From: Hibiscus mutabilis
Taxonomy: Eukaryota; Streptophyta; Magnoliopsida; Malvales; Malvaceae
DNA length: 64,000 nt
Reading direction: 5' to 3'
Assembly: GCA_019671005.1 (NCBI GenBank)
Contig: CM033725.1
Coordinates: 38,028,678 to 38,092,677, forward strand
The notes beneath the pieces are model-generated. The model was given only the letters and a program-made list of their open reading frames with translations. It made no database searches and had not been told where the DNA came from. This document shows, piece after piece, positions 43,704 to 54,215 of the stretch. The number at the start of each line of letters is the position of its first letter. Positions within the stretch are counted from its first letter, which is position 1. The position numbers and the translations under genes are program-made.

Positions 43704-44138
43704 TTATGAATCCCCTAAGGTTGCATCCCACCCAGCTATCCTCGTATCCATGGACTTTGATAGCTCTCGAATCTCTTCAATTGATCCGTCAAGTCTAGCC
43801 AAGGAAGCTAGCAACGTTTCCTCCAAGGAATTGGAATGCTCTTGAAAAGGACTACATTGCCATGGCATATCTGTTGCTGCGGCAAAATTGTTATGGTAAA
43901 AAAAATGAGCTTTTTGACCATACCATGAAGAATTTTGCTGTTGGTTCCCTCTATGGTCCTCCATGTAGTCATATGCACCGAAAATGTGAGGGCAGTTTTC
44001 AAACACATGATGTTCTCTACACATAGCACAAGATTTTTCCACGGTATAGGATCTTTGGGCTTTTCTCGGTTGGTACAGGTATTCATCAAAGGGTGCAAGA
44101 AACTCTTGATTGGATTGATTCATATCTTCAAACATCAT
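43704..44138 (-). pseudogene. Array copy 1 gag fragment
   Basis: A 144-codon frame. It starts MMFEDMNQSNQEFLAPFDEY and includes a Cys/His motif CAMCREHHVFENC of the Athila gag knuckle type. A NQQQNSSWY-like segment follows, then a leucine-rich helix SLEETLLASLARLDGSIEEI typical of the gag C-terminal tail. The large Retrotrans_gag capsid domain that should precede the knuckle is missing, leaving only a short N-terminal leader. Start choice: the ATG lies about 170 bp from the primer site. Confidence 0.75.
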
Positions 44139-44289
44139 CTCTCGAATAGATTGGCTTTTATTTCTGACATGTTGATTTCTCTTAACTTAGAAGCGCACCT
44201 ATTTTTTTGATAAAACAAACAAAAATAAAAGTTAGTAAAACTAAGAGAAAAAAATGCAATAACAAAAGCGACTAACACCAATTGCCAAT

Positions 44290-44306
44290 CCCCGGTAACG
44301 GCGCCA
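44290..44306 (-). other. Primer binding site, array copy 1
   Basis: The minus strand reads TGGCGCCGTTACCGGGG, six bases from the LTR. TGGCGCCGTTGCCGGGG is the common plant gypsy primer site of this type. Confidence 0.85.
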
Positions 44307-44312
44307 AAAACT

Positions 44313-45284
44313 TGTTGCGTGTAATAAGTGCTACGCAAATGTGCAAGTATACACGTCGCAAGTAATAAAGTGATACGAGTATCGAGTATCGTCTCCACAG
44401 AGATTGGTTTGAGCCACTTTGCTTAAGTTACTGCACTGTGAAAATAAAAACACAATTGATAATAGAGGTGTTAATTAACGAGAAAACTAAGAGCAATAAA
44501 CTAAAAGAATAGATGAAATTAAAATAGAGTGAATAGGCCAGGTTATCATGAGTTGAGGTGTGATAGCTAATTGGATCGTCTTGGTAAAAGAGTGCAAGGG
44601 CAACTCAGTTGTCGTGGCAACTTGCACAGCGGGGTTGCCTTGGCAACTAATCGATGGTTGCCTGGCCGACTAGCTGGGCAACTACTTGGGCGTCTGGGCA
44701 GCAACTACAAGGTTCGACAGAGCGTTCTTCAATGGTTTCTTCTTATCCCTAAGTCAAAACTCTAGCTACTTGTGCATGCCTTGATAATACATCCTGCGTG
44801 AATCAAGGGTGAACAACAACCAATCTTGCGCTCCTCTTAGCCGTTGAAATCCTTAACTTATTCCTAAGCCGGATTAATCTTCACCATCAATAGATTGAAT
44901 AAAGACCATACTCATTCGTTTCTTGAATCTAACTCTCCCGATATTAGATAAATAGATGAAATTACGAGATCCTCTACCAATTCACTCGCAAACAAGAATA
45001 AGAACCAAGAATGAGTAAACCTTGAATAGAAAAGTGCAAACTCTTATTACCTAAACAAAATCCAATTGTTTCTCAATCACAAAAACATAATAACCCTAAC
45101 AAATCAAGTTAGTTCATGGTTGGTTTCAAAAGATATACAAAGAATAATCCCCAAACCATGAATCTAATGGAAGCAAAGAAGAAGAAGAAGAAATCGAACT
45201 CTCTCCCCCTTGCTCTATTGTCGAAATCTCTTCCTTCTTTCCCTTTGGAGTTGTCAAAATTTTCCCTCTTCTTGCTCTTTGGAG
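44313..45284 (-). mobile_element. LTR2 of the array, truncated
   Basis: It matches the first 970 bp of LTR3 almost base for base (plus-strand view), up to GCTCTTTGGAGT. It then joins directly to internal sequence equivalent to about 40051. The missing part corresponds to about 600 bp of LTR plus the polypurine tract and about 325 bp of 3' UTR. Confidence 0.9.
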
Positions 45285-46206
45285 TATTTCTCATTTATTT
45301 TAGTCGACTAGAGCCAATTTTGGGCACCTCTAGTGATTCTTTAATGTGCATTAACTACTAGAGCAGTTTGGGCACCTTTAGCAAGAAAGTGTATTTACTA
45401 CTAGAGTCGATTTGGGCACCTCTAGCAAGAATTTAAATTTAAATCTAAATTTTCAATTTTAATTTACCCAAATTCTAAGCAACCTAAGTTCACTAAGTTT
45501 CTTTCAATCAACAAGCCACAATCGTAAAAAAATCAGCGTCATAGTAAAATTCTAAGTTCTTTTCATGCAATCCTAAAATTAAAGGTTCTTTCAATTAAGT
45601 GCAAGTGGAAAAAAATTCATCATTGGATATTCAACAAGTCTTAAGCAATTAAATCCAACTAAAGGCATGGCAAGTAACATATGCAGCCTATATGTGATTG
45701 CTAAAGATGAATGCAACTAAACATGAAACTAACTAGAAACCAACACCCCCCAAACTCGAGAGAAGCATTGTCCTCAATGCATGTAAAAGTGAAACAAAAT
45801 TTAAAAGAAACTAAATGAAATGAGTTAGTCGGAGAGGTCGTCACCTCGAGTGATAAGTTTCCTTATTGCCGTTTGCTTGATTCATATTCCAATTGGTGGT
45901 TGAATGCTGGTACCGCGTGAATAGCATTGCTTTGATTTGATCCATGTTTGCCGATGCAGGTTCACTTGCCTGGGCATCAGTAGTTGCCGAAGCCATTTTT
46001 GTTGCCAGGCATCGCTGGGGCCATTGTTGTGGCTCTTTGTGGCAAGTAGTCGGCAGTTTATTTCCTTAGCATGGTGGTTGTGAGTCTTGTTAAGGAAAAG
46101 AAAAGAAAACAAAGAAAACCTAGAAACTAAAGATAATGAAGAAAAATAAAATATCTTTTAAAAGTAAAAATGAAAATAAAAGAAAAAGAAAATATTGAAA
46201 GGAGAG
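45285..46206 (-). other. 3' untranslated region of array copy 2 (shortened)
   Basis: It is equivalent to 40051-40980. Three of the four hairpin units remain (45308-45333, 45358-45381, 45401-45425) with one- or two-base losses. The second polypurine-like motif is at 45744-45754. The true polypurine tract next to the LTR is missing. Confidence 0.75.
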
Positions 46207-47046
46207 CATGCTCATGCATCTCCTAAGGTGACCATTTCTTTGTTACGTTCCACATGGGCACCATTGTAGTGCTTCAATATTTGTCCGTTAACTTTGAATT
46301 CATGTTCGTCAGTGATGGACTTGATTATCACGGTACCATGAGAGAATGATTTGACAACTTTGAATGGTCTCGACCATCTTGATTTCAACTTTTCGGGAAA
46401 AGTTTTAGCGGGAATTGAATAAGAGAACTAGTTGCCCTGCCATGAATTGCCGCGGCAATAGTTTCTTGTCCTGCCATTGCTTTGTTTTCTCCTTGTAGAT
46501 TCATGCATTGTTATAGGTGAGTGCACAGAATTCTTCTATCTCGTTGAGGTCCAACAAATGCTTTTGCCCGGCACTTTCCCAATCCATATTCACGGTCTTG
46601 ATTGCCCAATATGCCTTGTGTTTGATTTCCACCGGTAGATGGCATGTTTTGCCATAGACAAGTCGGAAGGGGGACATACCTAAGGGTGTTTTGAATGCAG
46701 TGCGATATGCCCAAAGTCGTCATCTAGTCTTCTTGATCAATCCTTCCTAGAGGGATTTACAACTTTCTCGAGTATACCCTTCAATTTCGGTTGGAAATTT
46801 CTGCTTGCCCATTGGTTTGTGGGTGATATTGCCCGTCCTCTGGCAATGATCACATTGCTTGTAAAACTCTTGGGCATCTTTGTACGATGTTGGCCAATAC
46901 AAACCAGATTGCAAAACTTTGGCCGCGGTACGAGTTCCTCCAAAATGTCCTCCATAGGGTGAAGAATGGCATTGCCGGAGTATATTCTGCTGCTCTTCTT
47001 CAGGGACACATCGGCGTATGATCTGATCTGCACATTGTTTAAACAA
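46207..47046 (-). pseudogene. Array copy 2 integrase with core deletion
   Basis: It is the counterpart of 40981-41819 with the same core deletion. Extra one-base losses (for example near 46388-46410, 46717 and 46788) shift the frame in the C-terminal domain and at the deletion join. The C-terminal frame that stays open in copy 1 is closed here. Confidence 0.8.
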
Positions 47047-47088
47047 AAGAGGCTCGTCCCAAAAGTAATGCTTAGCATCATGTCGGAA

Positions 47089-47544
47089 CTACTTCTTCCC
47101 TTGGTGATTAAGGTCATAAGGTAAAATACCACAAACAAGGAAATTAACTAAATCCGCATACCAGGGTATTACCGAGGCATGTGCTGCCGTGGCGAGTGCT
47201 CTCAAGATTGCCGAGGCGTGTGCGTTTAGAGTTGCCGAGGCATACGCGTCCATGGTTGCCGAGGCGTGCATATCAGTGGTTACCGAGGCGTGCGCGTCTG
47301 GAGTTGCCGAGGCGTGCGCTTCAAGAGCTGCTGCGGCGTCAAGGGTTGCCGAGGCGTGCACATCCATGGTTGCCGAGGCAACTAAAAGTTGCTCATCCGG
47401 GAATGCATCGCATACCTCTAAATCCGCGTCCTCCTCCCTATTGCGTTCTAAACGTGATAAGTGATCGACCACTTTGATTTTCTGTTTCTTTCCTGTGTGT
47501 TGGCCTAGGACTGCTCCTACCGCGAAATTACTTGCATCACACAT
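47089..47544 (-). pseudogene. Array copy 2 RNase H remnant with minisatellite
   Basis: The translation appears identical to copy 1 (41862-42317): MCDASNFAVGAVLGQ, the fused VVDHLSRLERN and the eight-residue repeat. The repeat itself (47168-47387) has the same number and order of units, which is notable for such an unstable sequence and points to very recent duplication or gene conversion. Confidence 0.8.
47168..47387. repeat. 24-bp minisatellite, array copy 2
   Basis: Same units and order as 41942-42160, including the single 18-bp unit. Confidence 0.9.
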
Positions 47545-47653
47545 GAGCTCAAAGGGTAGCGTCCAATCTGGTGGAACGACAATGGGTGCCGAGGCAAGCT
47601 TTTCTTTTAGGGTTTCGAATGCTTGGGTGCGAGAATCATCAAAATTGAAGACT

Positions 47654-48303
47654 TTATCCTTTAATCGAACTTGGTGGGGGTATTCTTTCGATCACATCCA
47701 CCTTGGTTTTGTCTGCTTCAATTCCCTTAGATGAAATCTTGTGGCTGAGCACTATTCCTTCATCTACCATAAAATGGCACTTCTCCCAATTAAGGACTGA
47801 ATCGGTTTCTTCACATCTTGCCAACACATTCTCTAAATTGTCGAGGCTACTGTCGAAGTCACTACCAAAAACGGAAAAATCATCCATGATGATCTCAAGG
47901 AAGTCTTCGACCATGTCTGAAAAGAGTGCCATCATGCATCTTCTAATGTTACTGTATATCTGAGAAAACTCGAGGAGAGTCATTTCTGATACTTCTTATA
48001 GTCCATCCGTACCCTCCATTGGGTGACAATATTGCGCAAAAAGAGTTGGGCCAATGTGCTTGCCACTACTCCCTTTTGCGTTACAATGGTGGAGGTGTCT
48101 TTCTTTCGTGTTCCCTTGTAGTCCATGCATGCCCTCCACCTTGCTACTATTCCTGAAGGCACAAATATATTAATAGGAAAAATTATATCCATTCCCAACC
48201 ATTCAATTACCTCATTCTTGTCGACTTCTATCATGGTTGGATGTATCCTTTGTTGTCGTGGCAATTGTTGCTCAAACCAATTGTCGTGGCAATCAGTTGC
48301 CAA
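47654..48303 (-). pseudogene. Array copy 2 reverse transcriptase fragment
   Basis: Same two pieces and the same WR-MDYK duplication and palm deletion as copy 1. The one visible residue change is at the beginning (MATDCHD for MAIDCHD). The active site region reads IMDDFSVFG. Confidence 0.85.
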
Positions 48304-48309
48304 AATTTG

Positions 48310-48880
48310 CTATAAGTCAAGGGAAGAATCAATTTTCTGAAAAGCTTTACGAATCCAAACACCTTTTTCTTTTGGCCTCTCAAACATCTCCATCAGTAGA
48401 GATTTCGATGGCTTCAAATCTACCAACATCGGTTCCTCAAGACATACATGCAATGGACGAGGTGAGTTTTTAAAGAATTCTAAAGGTTCAACCATTAACT
48501 GCTCATATTCCATTGGCAAAGTATTATCATCTCATTGATCTTGCATGTGATTGTGCAATTGCGTGGCAACTGTAGATGAGAGCAATCTACAGATTCCTGC
48601 TTCAACATCAACGTTGTAACCTTACGGGCATCGGGTTCCTTAGAATTTCTTTGTAGTATTGTTGTTCTCGGCTTCACCGAGTGTTGTCACGGCATTGCTC
48701 TGTTCGGGCTCCTCAATCATTGCCGAGGCAATTTGTTGCTCGAGCTCATCATGTGTTGGGCAGACTTTCTCATCAACATACTCTCAACTTTGAGGTTTTA
48801 GTTGTTCCTCACACATCGGGAGCTTTCCTTGCATTGTTCCTTGTCCTCTTGCCTTGGGACTTGTATCCCTAGGAATGAAT
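48310..48880 (-). pseudogene. Array copy 2 gag-pol linker remnant
   Basis: Counterpart of 43102-43660. It contains EYEQLMVEPLEFFKNSPRP and NSKEPDARKVTTLMLK with small indels. No protease site is seen. Confidence 0.5.
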
Positions 48881-48931
48881 TGTTGGTGCATGCTATCCAT
48901 GGCATATGTGGATCTCCTCAATTGAACTTAT

Positions 48932-49421
48932 GAATCCCCTAAGGTTGCATCCCACCCAGCTATCCTCGTATCCATGGACTTTGATAGCTCTCGAATCTCT
49001 TCAATTGATCCGTCAAGTCTAGCCAAGGAAGCTAGCAACGTTTCCTCCAAGGAATTGGAATGCTCTTGAAAAGGACTACATTGCCATGGCATATCATTGC
49101 TGCGGCAAAATTGTTATGGTAAAAAAAATGAGCTTTTTGACCATACCATGAAGAATTTTGCTGTTGGTTCCCTCTATGGTCCTCCATGTAGTCATATGCA
49201 CCGAAAATGTGAGGGCAGTTTTCAAACACATGATGTTCTCTACACATAGCACAAGATTTTTCCACGGTATAGGATCTTTGGGCTTTTCTCGGTTGGTACA
49301 GGTATTCATCAAAGGGTGCAAGAAACTCTTGATTGGATTGATTCATATCTTCAAACATCATCTCTCGAATAGATTGGCTTTTATTTCCTGACATGTTGAT
49401 TTCTCTTAACTTGTAGCGCAC
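48932..49421 (-). pseudogene. Array copy 2 gag fragment
   Basis: Counterpart of 43704-44138 with the same CAMCREHHVFENC motif. A 3-base plus 1-base change near 49095 (NNFAAAMICHG) shifts the frame, so the C-terminal helix is read only in another frame. An upstream in-frame ATG extends it to 49421. Confidence 0.7.
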
Positions 49422-49514
49422 CTATTTTTTTTTGATAAAACAAACAAAAATAAAAGTTAGTAAAACTAAGAGAAAAAAATGCAATAACAAAAGCGACTAA
49501 CACCAATTGCCAAT

Positions 49515-49531
49515 CCCCGGTAACGGCGCCA
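49515..49531 (-). other. Primer binding site, array copy 2
   Basis: The minus strand reads TGGCGCCGTTACCGGGG, identical to copy 1, six bases from LTR3. Confidence 0.85.
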
Positions 49532-49537
49532 AAAACT

Positions 49538-51118
49538 TGTTGCGTGTAATAAGTGCTACGCAAATGTGCAAGTATACACGTCGCAAGTAATAAAGTGATA
49601 CGAGTATCGAGTATCGTCTCCACAGAGATTGGTTTGAGCCACTTTGCTTAAGTTACTGCACTGTGAAAATAAAAACACAATTGATAATAGAGGTGTTAAT
49701 TAACGAGAAAACTAAGAGCAATAAACTAAAAGAATAGATGAAATTAAAATAGAGTGAATAGGCCAGGTTATCATGAGTTGAGGTGTGATAGCTAATTGGA
49801 TCGTCTTGGTAAAAGAGTGCAAGGGCAACTCAGTTGTCGTGGCAACTTGCACAGCGGGGTTGCCTTGGCAACTAATCGATGGTTGCCTGGCCGACTAGCT
49901 GGGCAACTACTTGGGCGTCTGGGCAGCAACTACAAGGTTCGACAGAGCGTTCTTCAATGGTTTCTTCTTATCCCTAAGTCAAAACTCTAGCTACTTGTGC
50001 ATGCCTTGATAATACATCCCTGCGTGAATCAAGGGTGAACAACAACCAATCTTGCGCTCCTCTTAGCCGTTGAAATCCTTAACTTATTCCTAAGCCGGAT
50101 TAATCTTCACCATCAATAGATTGAATAAAGACCATACTCATTCGTTTCTTGAATCTAACTCTCCCGATATTAGATAAATAGATGAAATTACGAGATCCTC
50201 TACCAATTCACTCGCAAACAAGAATAAGAACCAAGAATGAGTAAACCTTGAATAGAAAAGTGCAAACTCTTATTACCTAAACAAAATCCAATTGTTTCTC
50301 AATCACAAAAACATAATAACCCTAACAAATCAAGTTAGTTCATGGTTGGTTTCAAAAGATATACAAAGAATAATCCCCAAACCATGAATCTAATGGAAGC
50401 AAAGAAGAAGAAGAAGAAATCGAACTCTCTCCCCCTTGCTCTATTGTCGAAATCTCTTCCTTCTTTCCCTTTGGAGTTGTCAAAATTTTCCCTCTTCTTG
50501 CTCTTTGGAGTTGTCAAAATTTTCCCTCTTCTTGCTCCCTTTGGAGTTGACGGCTTGGTGATCTATTTATAGGGCTAGGTCAAAGTTCTTTGAGGAGGAA
50601 GTTAAGTTGGAATTAAATTATCTTTAAAGAATATAATTCTTTATTATAATTATATTCCTTCTAGAACTTCTCCTACCTTCTTGGAATTTAATTCTTCTTT
50701 AACCTCTTCACGGAAATCAAACTCCTTTGGGATTTAGCTTTGCTCCACGTCATTTTGGGCTTGTATAGTCATCAATTTCGACTACCATATCACCTTATTC
50801 TTTGTCGACAATTGCCCTGGAATCTGGCTCGGCGTCTCCTTCATGCATTGCCCTGGCAACTAGCTCGACATCTCCTTCATGCACTGCCCTGGCAACTGGT
50901 TCTAGCCTTGTTTAGGCAAGTGATTCTGCACACACACAAAAACACACCAAAGCATCATCTTTTTCCACAAAAATCACCAAGTTATGTAATCAAGCTCAAC
51001 GGTGGAAAGAAACATGAATTAATGCATGAATGACTAATTATGCAACTAATATGAGCCTAAGTCTAACAATAATATGAGTAAAAAGGGTAATAAAAATAGT
51101 ACTTTTGAACACTTATCA
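49538..51118 (-). mobile_element. LTR3 of the array (5' LTR)
   Basis: 1581 bp with the same ends as LTR1. It is followed by the right ATGAG duplication (51119-51123), after which the Tat element resumes. Confidence 0.9.
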
Positions 51119-51123
51119 ATGAG

Positions 51124-51137
51124 CAAAGAGGGGTAGC
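51124..51137 (+). other. Tat element polypurine tract
   Basis: CAAAGAGGGGTAGC lies directly before the 3' LTR start TGTAGTCACC. The Athila-like array inserted only a few bases upstream of it. Confidence 0.8.
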
Positions 51138-53316
51138 TGTAGTCACCTATTTTATCCGGCCCATGTTTATTTGGTTGTTATATGTTAGAACCCAAAAATA
51201 AAACAAAAAAGAATTATGTGAAAACCCAAAAAATATATAAAACCTATTTGCAAAATGTCCAATTTATTATAAAAAGGGGTCCAATACTTAGGCCCATTTC
51301 GGCCTTACAAAAAAACCCTAAGGCTTAAGCTCTTTCCTTCATGAGCCACCACCTCCCCATTACCGTTGGATCCCATCTGATCCAACGGTCTCGATCAAAT
51401 CCCTAGAAACCCTAAGCCCTTATCAATGCGCCACACACCTCAACACCCTTGGATCCAACTTCAAACAACGGTCCATATCACACAGAAAAGCTTCATGCGG
51501 ATCGCCCTCTACGCGTGTCCCTCACACGCCTAACGTTTCAGCTCCAATTCGGTCGTTCATCTTCTCCATTCGACGCAAGCAGTCGCGAGCCACTTTCACC
51601 GCCATTGCACTCCTTTGTTCCTTGGCCGGGCATGTTATGCAAGCAAAAAAGAGAGAATCAGAGTTGGATTCAAAGAAAAATGGCAAGATATCAGGGGTTT
51701 CAAAATGAATCAAAATGAAATATGGGAAGGAATCAAACCAAATCGGATCAAACAACATTTGGCAAGAATCGAAGCAAACCAAACAATAATCTCTTAGATA
51801 CTAGGGCTTTTTATTGTAAATTTGGGAATGATTTTTCCTTTGTTTATACACTTTGTAATGGCTATAAAAAGCCACGAATTTCACCCTTTGTAACACACAA
51901 TTTACAAGCAATATACAAGAAAATTCTCAATCAAATTCTTGAGGTATTATACCCAAATCTACTTTTCTTTTTTTCATATATTTTTGCGCTTGTTCGAATC
52001 AACGGAAGGTAGGAGGGCGCGGGTCATTACCTTTCGGAGAATGAGGAGCCACCCTCGGAGGACTGAGCCATCAAAGCCATTAGAAACATGAGCTGAAATG
52101 GAGGAGAAACGCCATCGAAAAGTCATCGCCGACTAAAATCCACAGCGTCTGGAGTTGGAGATGCGCGGCGGAGCACGACCGAATTTTGGGCTTAGCGGCG
52201 ATGTTCTTCATCCTACGGAGAGTGCCTTTGAACATTTCAGAGGATTTTTTAGGCTTGGTTTTAATCCATTCGATCGGGGGGTAAGGAAATGAAATGTATT
52301 TGTGATTTTTTGGGCTTTATACTTGACCCGTGGAGCGACTCGGATCCGACCCACATGGAAGCACGAACTGCGCCCTTCTTCTGCAAAATTCACGTTTCGA
52401 CCCCCACTGTTTGCTTTTCTTCACTCTAGTTCCTTTTTATTTTTAATTCAGTTCTTATTTTTCACTTTCATGCAATTTAATCCCTTTGATATTTTATTTA
52501 TATCTAGCATGTTGTTTGTTTTATTACCAAACACCCAAAATAGTGTAGGTTAAAGAGACTTCATTTTACCTAGTAACATGGTTTTCTCCGTAATTAAAAT
52601 TTGTACAATATTTAAAATAAACACTTTAGCCTAAGTTATTTAAACACAAGTAAATATGTAGGGTAACTTCAATTTAATAAATTTTAATAATATATATCAA
52701 TTAGCCTTATAGGTTTAGGTTCTTTTAAATAATTCAGTCTCCTAATTAAATTTGGTAATCTTGTAAATAGAAGATCTAAACACCTAGTTAAGTTTAAAAT
52801 ATGTTAAATAGAGCCTTTTTAGGATTAACTTCTTAAATAACTTAATAATTAGGGTTTAGAAATTAATAAAGGCTAATAAAATATCATTCATAAAAGATTT
52901 TTCTTGCATCATGAAAACAAAGTTTATTTTTCAATTAGGGTTAATTCGGTCTTCCCCTAGCCGTTGTGGGAATGGTCGGGACTCCTATGCGAAATTGTAT
53001 TTTTGAATTTTAGGGGTTAATTCCTTAATCCCCTTGCGTCTAGATTGATTCGGATTTTCTCAATCATGAGCGAGTTCGAGCCAATTATAGAACCTTTTGG
53101 ATTTTTGTAATAACCTTTGCACACATCCATTCGGGTTGTCAAGGAAAATATTAGTGATCAAGTAAGCACCGGTCTCCGGGCTTGATGAGGGTGCTAATCC
53201 TTCCCCACACGTAATTGTGCCCCTGAACCCTCGAGATTTCATAATCTCTGGTTTGTTTTTAGGTTTCCGGTTTGCCTAATATAATAAAATGGACCAGTGG
53301 CAACCTTGTTATTACA
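51138..53316 (+). mobile_element. Tat element 3' LTR (full length)
   Basis: It runs TGTAGTCACC to TTATTACA, 2179 bp, and is followed by the right TAGGG duplication. The last 400 bp (GGGTGCTAATCCTTCCCCAC, then AATCTCTGGTTTG) match the tail of the other Tat-like LTR at 1891-2060, supporting the family assignment. The left 1.4 kb match the truncated 5' LTR. Confidence 0.85.
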
Positions 53317-53321
53317 TAGGG

Positions 53322-54215
53322 TTTCCTCGCCTGCCTATTTCAAGGAAGAGAAGAGATCGATCAAAGGAGAGAGCACCGTGGTGAAAGAGGAAGCTAGAGG
53401 CAACGTGGTTCAACCATTTTATACCGAGAGGTCTGGAGCATTTGAAGGGCTGCATCGAAAGACCTTATTTGCCTATTCTCTTAGTTTAATTTTTATTTAA
53501 ATGGTGATGTTGAGATACGGTATTTTGTGGATGGAACCCCCAGCCATGAACTAATATTTTATAGTTGGTTGGGGATGTTTGCGAATGACGCTCAGTTTAT
53601 TTTTGGTTTTTAATAATTTGAATGCCTTGGCATTATTTTCTATCCAGCTAGCACTTCATTTCCTTAAATTCTTTGCCATATGATAGTTGGCATTGTAAGC
53701 GTATTATGCCTTAATATCTTAACAGACTTAAGGGGTAATGATTAGTTGCCAGGTACTAAGGAGAGAAACTTAGACAGAAGATGTTCAAGTAGATGAGCTT
53801 ACTTCGGAAGTGAATCAACCCTTTAGGAATAAAGATTGAAACTTAATCAAGTTAATTTATGAAAGCTGCACTATAGACATATAAGGGTTTTATTGTGGTT
53901 AACTTTGGGTATTGCCATCGATAGAGGTAATATTATTCTTGAAATCTGCATGGCAATAAATCCAAGGCAGGACATTATTAATACCTGGCATAGATAGCGT
54001 AAAATCCAGGCATCCCTTGCCAACGCTCATCATCCATTTGAATATTTCTTCTTGCCAAACTGTTTTCACTTTTATTGCATTGTTTTAATTATTATCTAAA
54101 TCTAAAATCCAAATCAGTTACAACATTCTTGATTCCTTTAACAAGTAAACCATTGAACACTTAAATTCTTGGTCAATCCCCATGGATACAATACTTAACT
54201 TACTGTTGTATTACT
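53322..54215 (+). mobile_element. Athila-like solo LTR, middle piece
   Basis: It continues from 25702 across the Tat insertion: the CTAGGG before the Tat element and TTTCCTCGCCTGCC after it join naturally. It is non-coding, ends at GTATTACT, and is then split by a copia LTR. It includes a TGGCATTG/TTGCCATCG-rich stretch. Confidence 0.65.

Larger units (their letters stand above)
38143..51118 (-). mobile_element. Non-autonomous Athila-like element in tandem array (LTR-INT-LTR-INT-LTR)
   Basis: Three LTRs (38143-39726, 44313-45284 truncated, 49538-51118) alternate with two internal regions (39727-44312 and 45285-49537). A perfect ATGAG duplication flanks the whole block (38138-38142 and 51119-51123), and no duplication flanks the central LTR. 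The two internal regions carry the same internal deletions in gag, RT, RNase H and integrase. The element was therefore defective before the block duplicated and was probably mobilised in trans. The array arose after insertion by unequal exchange. LTR2 and LTR3 resemble each other more than either resembles LTR1. Confidence 0.9.
25703..53316 (+). mobile_element. Tat/Ogre-lineage Ty3/gypsy element
   Basis: It runs from TGTTGTAATCTATTTTATCT to ATTACA and is flanked by a perfect TAGGG duplication (25698-25702 and 53317-53321). The order is 5' LTR (truncated), coiled-coil ORF, gag, protease, RT, RNase H, a second archaeal-type RNase H, integrase, a repeat-rich 3' UTR, a polypurine tract and a full 3' LTR (51138-53316). 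Its leader and primer site are gone, replaced by a chromovirus fragment. A 13-kb Athila-like array sits just before the polypurine tract. All genes have stops or frameshifts. Confidence 0.85.
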
